From Methylomicrobium sp. wino1 (GTDB lineage: Bacteria > Pseudomonadota > Gammaproteobacteria > Methylococcales > Methylomonadaceae), in assembly GCF_003932755.1 (NCBI RefSeq), contig NZ_CP024202.1, positions 3,100,001 to 3,164,000 of the forward strand: a stretch of DNA of 64,000 nt, read 5' to 3'. The number at the start of each line of letters is the position of its first letter. Position 1 is the stretch's first letter. Below the pieces are notes generated by a model. It did no database searches. It was given only the letters and a program-made list of their open reading frames with translations, and was not told the origin of the DNA. The position numbers were made by a program, and so were the translations under genes. Shown piece after piece: positions 62,370 through 64,000 of this stretch.

Positions 62370-63587
62370 ATGCCGATCACGACAAAAATTTTGATTGGGA
62401 TGTGCTTGGGGCTATTGGCAGGAAGCGCGATCAATGCTTTTGGGCATGACAGTGGGGCGATTCGGGATTACCTGGTCGACGGCTTGTTTCATGTGGTTGG
62501 CGCCTCTTTCATCAATGCCTTGAAAATGTTGGTCGTGCCGCTGGTCAGTTTCTCGCTGATTTGCGGCGTGTGCGGTATCGGCGATATTGCCGCGTTAGGC
62601 CGTATCGGCATTAAAGCCTTTGGTTTGTATTTGTTGACGACCGGCCTTGCGATTGCCTTAGCCTTGTTGCTTGCCGTTTCGGTCGGTCCCGGACGCGATT
62701 TCGAACGTAGCGGAGATACCACTGAGTTCAGCGCGCCCGAAGCGCCCGGATTGGCCGAAGTACTGATCGGGATCGTACCGAGTAATCCGGTCAATGCTTT
62801 CGCCGAAGGCAATATGCTGCAAATCATTTTTTTCGTGATCCTTTTTGCGATCGCGATGATGATGACCGGTGAAATCGGCTTGCAATTATTGAGATCTGCC
62901 GAACAGCTGAACGAAGTCATGATGAAGCTTGTTATGCTGGTCATGCAGTTTGCGCCGATCGGGGTTTTTTGTTTAATCGCGAAGAGTTTTTCCGAACAGG
63001 GTATCGGTTTGATTGTGCCGATGCTGGGTTATTTTTCGGTGGTTATTGCGAGCTTGTTTCTCCATACTTGGGTGACGCTATGTTTGCTGTTATGGTTGAT
63101 GACGCGAATGAATCCTTGGGAATTCATGAAAAAAATGCGTCCGGTACATATCTTCGCCTTTAGTACGGCGAGTTCCAATGCGACGATTCCAATAAATTTA
63201 CGCGTCGTCGAACACGACTTGGGCGTGCCGAATTCGACTGCGGCGTTTACAATTCCGCTCGGTGCGACGATTAACATGGACGGTACCGCGATTATGCAGG
63301 GAGTCGCGACAGTGTTTATCGCCAATGTCTATGGCATCGAATTGGGTTTGATGCAATATCTAACCGTCATCGGCATGTCGATATTGGCATCGATCGGCAC
63401 GGCCGGTGTCCCCGGCGTCGGATTGATCATGCTGGCGATGGTATTCAACCAAGTCGGACTGCCGGTCGAGGGCATTGCCCTGATTTTAGGCGTGGACCGG
63501 CTTTTGGACATGCTTAGAACGGTCGTTAATGTAACAGGCGATGCGGCGGTGACCTGTATCGTCGCAAGGGGAGAGCATGGCCATTAA
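62370..63587 (+). CDS. SLC1-type dicarboxylate/amino acid:cation symporter
   Basis: A 405-residue symporter of the glutamate/dicarboxylate SLC1 family. Helical hairpin 1 has the serine-containing FAFSTASSNATIPINLRVVE, the unwound TM7 has NMDGTAIMQGVATVFIANVY, and hairpin 2 has GTAGVPGVGLIMLAM. TM8 is LDMLRTVVNVTGDAAVTCIV, with the Asp of the substrate site. Transport is driven by Na+ or H+; the substrate (C4-dicarboxylate, glutamate, serine or other) is open. Its ribosome binding site is the end of a MITE, which may set or limit expression. Confidence 0.9.
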   Translation: MPITTKILIGMCLGLLAGSAINAFGHDSGAIRDYLVDGLFHVVGASFINALKMLVVPLVSFSLICGVCGIGDIAALGRIGIKAFGLYLLTTGLAIALALLLAVSVGPGRDFERSGDTTEFSAPEAPGLAEVLIGIVPSNPVNAFAEGNMLQIIFFVILFAIAMMMTGEIGLQLLRSAEQLNEVMMKLVMLVMQFAPIGVFCLIAKSFSEQGIGLIVPMLGYFSVVIASLFLHTWVTLCLLLWLMTRMNPWEFMKKMRPVHIFAFSTASSNATIPINLRVVEHDLGVPNSTAAFTIPLGATINMDGTAIMQGVATVFIANVYGIELGLMQYLTVIGMSILASIGTAGVPGVGLIMLAMVFNQVGLPVEGIALILGVDRLLDMLRTVVNVTGDAAVTCIVARGEHGH

Positions 63588-63742
63588 CCGATATCCTCGC
63601 TAAAAACATTCTTGCCCCTCCTAGAAATTAGATGCCCTTTCCATCAGATAGCAGTAATAACCCAACGGCTTCAAGCCTAGACACTACAGCAGTTAATTAA
63701 GCGCGAGTGTTAATTTTAAAAGATGGGATTTGTCTGTTTGCT

Positions 63743-63751
63743 TGTTATAAT
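63743..63751 (+). promoter_or_regulatory. Extended -10 promoter of dapA
   Basis: TGTTATAAT is a TG-extended -10 element (TATAAT at 63746-63751) lying 43 bp upstream of the dapA ATG. No matching -35 hexamer is obvious, as is common with extended -10 promoters. Confidence 0.55.
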
Positions 63752-63794
63752 GCTCGGTATTTTTACAATTGCTTAACAGGTTCGAGAGATTGGG

Positions 63795-64000
63795 ATGATT
63801 CAAGGCAGTATCGTAGCGCTGGTTACACCGATGACAGAAGACGGTTCGATTGATAAGGACAGCTTAAAAAAATTGATCGAATTCCATATCGATCAAGGTA
63901 CGGACTCGATTGTTGCAGTCGGTACTACAGGCGAGTCGGCAACGCTCGATGAAGACGAGCATTGCGATTTTATTCAATCGGTGGTCGATTATGCCGGCGG
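63795..64000 (+). CDS. dapA: 4-hydroxy-tetrahydrodipicolinate synthase, 5' part
   Basis: The first 68 codons of dapA, cut by the window end. [20 protein letters not shown] and [17 protein letters not shown] are the classical opening and the GTTGE substrate loop of the DHDPS family (lysine and diaminopimelate synthesis from pyruvate and aspartate semialdehyde). The Schiff-base Lys and catalytic Tyr lie outside the window. A GAGA stretch eight bases upstream is the likely ribosome binding site. Confidence 0.93.
   Translation, partial: MIQGSIVALVTPMTEDGSIDKDSLKKLIEFHIDQGTDSIVAVGTTGESATLDEDEHCDFIQSVVDYAG

Noticed and set aside
1-64000. tRNA, rRNA, CRISPR array or prophage
   Set aside because: I looked for regular repeat-spacer patterns, cloverleaf-like stretches and phage structural genes and saw none that I could support.

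Overview
The window looks like chromosome of a gammaproteobacterial (type I) methanotroph or close methylotroph, probably Methylomonadaceae. The taxonomic call is inference. It rests on a run of tetrahydromethanopterin/methanofuran-type cofactor genes (58934-62109), a hopanoid-associated RND transporter (HpnN-like, 18414-21032), a PEP-CTERM protein next to a PrsT-like TPR protein (2679-6374), a SmbP-like His-rich protein, and moderate GC (just under 50% by eye). No rRNA, tRNA, CRISPR array or prophage was recognised.

Layout. 0-8.2 kb is accessory: a RES/Xre toxin-antitoxin pair with a readable promoter and operator, a possible papain-like cysteine protease, the PEP-CTERM/PrsT pair, a dead REP-associated transposase (RAYT), a dead isoprenylcysteine methyltransferase-like gene and many palindromes. 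8.2-16.4 kb holds a multicopper oxidase, a YkgJ-type protein, the glycolate oxidase operon glcDEF, a cupin and a BLUF photoreceptor fused to a PsiE-like membrane domain. 16.7-18.2 kb is an OmpA-type lipoprotein gene split by a compact IS200-type element; removing the element restores the frame. 18.4-31.6 kb contains HpnN, a BrnT/BrnA pair, a DUF389 protein, two MscS channels (one with a pseudo-ATPase-like partner, one with a BON domain), and a phospholipase D-VTT fusion overlapping an EEP-family phosphodiesterase.

31.9-36.3 kb is a decaying sugar locus: an internally deleted GH63-type glucosidase, an apparently intact GH13 protein, a gluconokinase fragment fused out of frame to a gluconolactonase fragment, and a truncated short-chain dehydrogenase. 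These are the enzymes expected for polysaccharide/glucose to gluconate metabolism, mostly broken. 36.5-47.6 kb has DUF3422, HNH, a four-gene TRAP transporter with a TatT component, mutM, a GldF/GldG pair without a neighbouring ATPase, psd and an FlhB-C-like protein. 47.6-57.9 kb is largely housekeeping: queF, smc-zipA, SRAP-family, a PLP enzyme with a methyltransferase, and ppk1. 58.0-62.1 kb carries folP divergent from a four-gene cofactor operon. The window ends with an SLC1-type symporter and the start of dapA.

Repeats are a main theme. Three copies of a 172-225 bp palindromic MITE-like element bounded by TA occur at 15.1, 42.5 and 62.1 kb; the last abuts a start codon and appears to supply its ribosome binding site. 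A 338 bp MITE with about 38 bp inverted ends and an 11 bp target duplication lies at 46.0 kb. A palindrome family with CCAGCACCTAAATT arms is at 7.5, 35.7 and 45.8 kb. A short motif built on TGCCGAAATTT is scattered through intergenic DNA.
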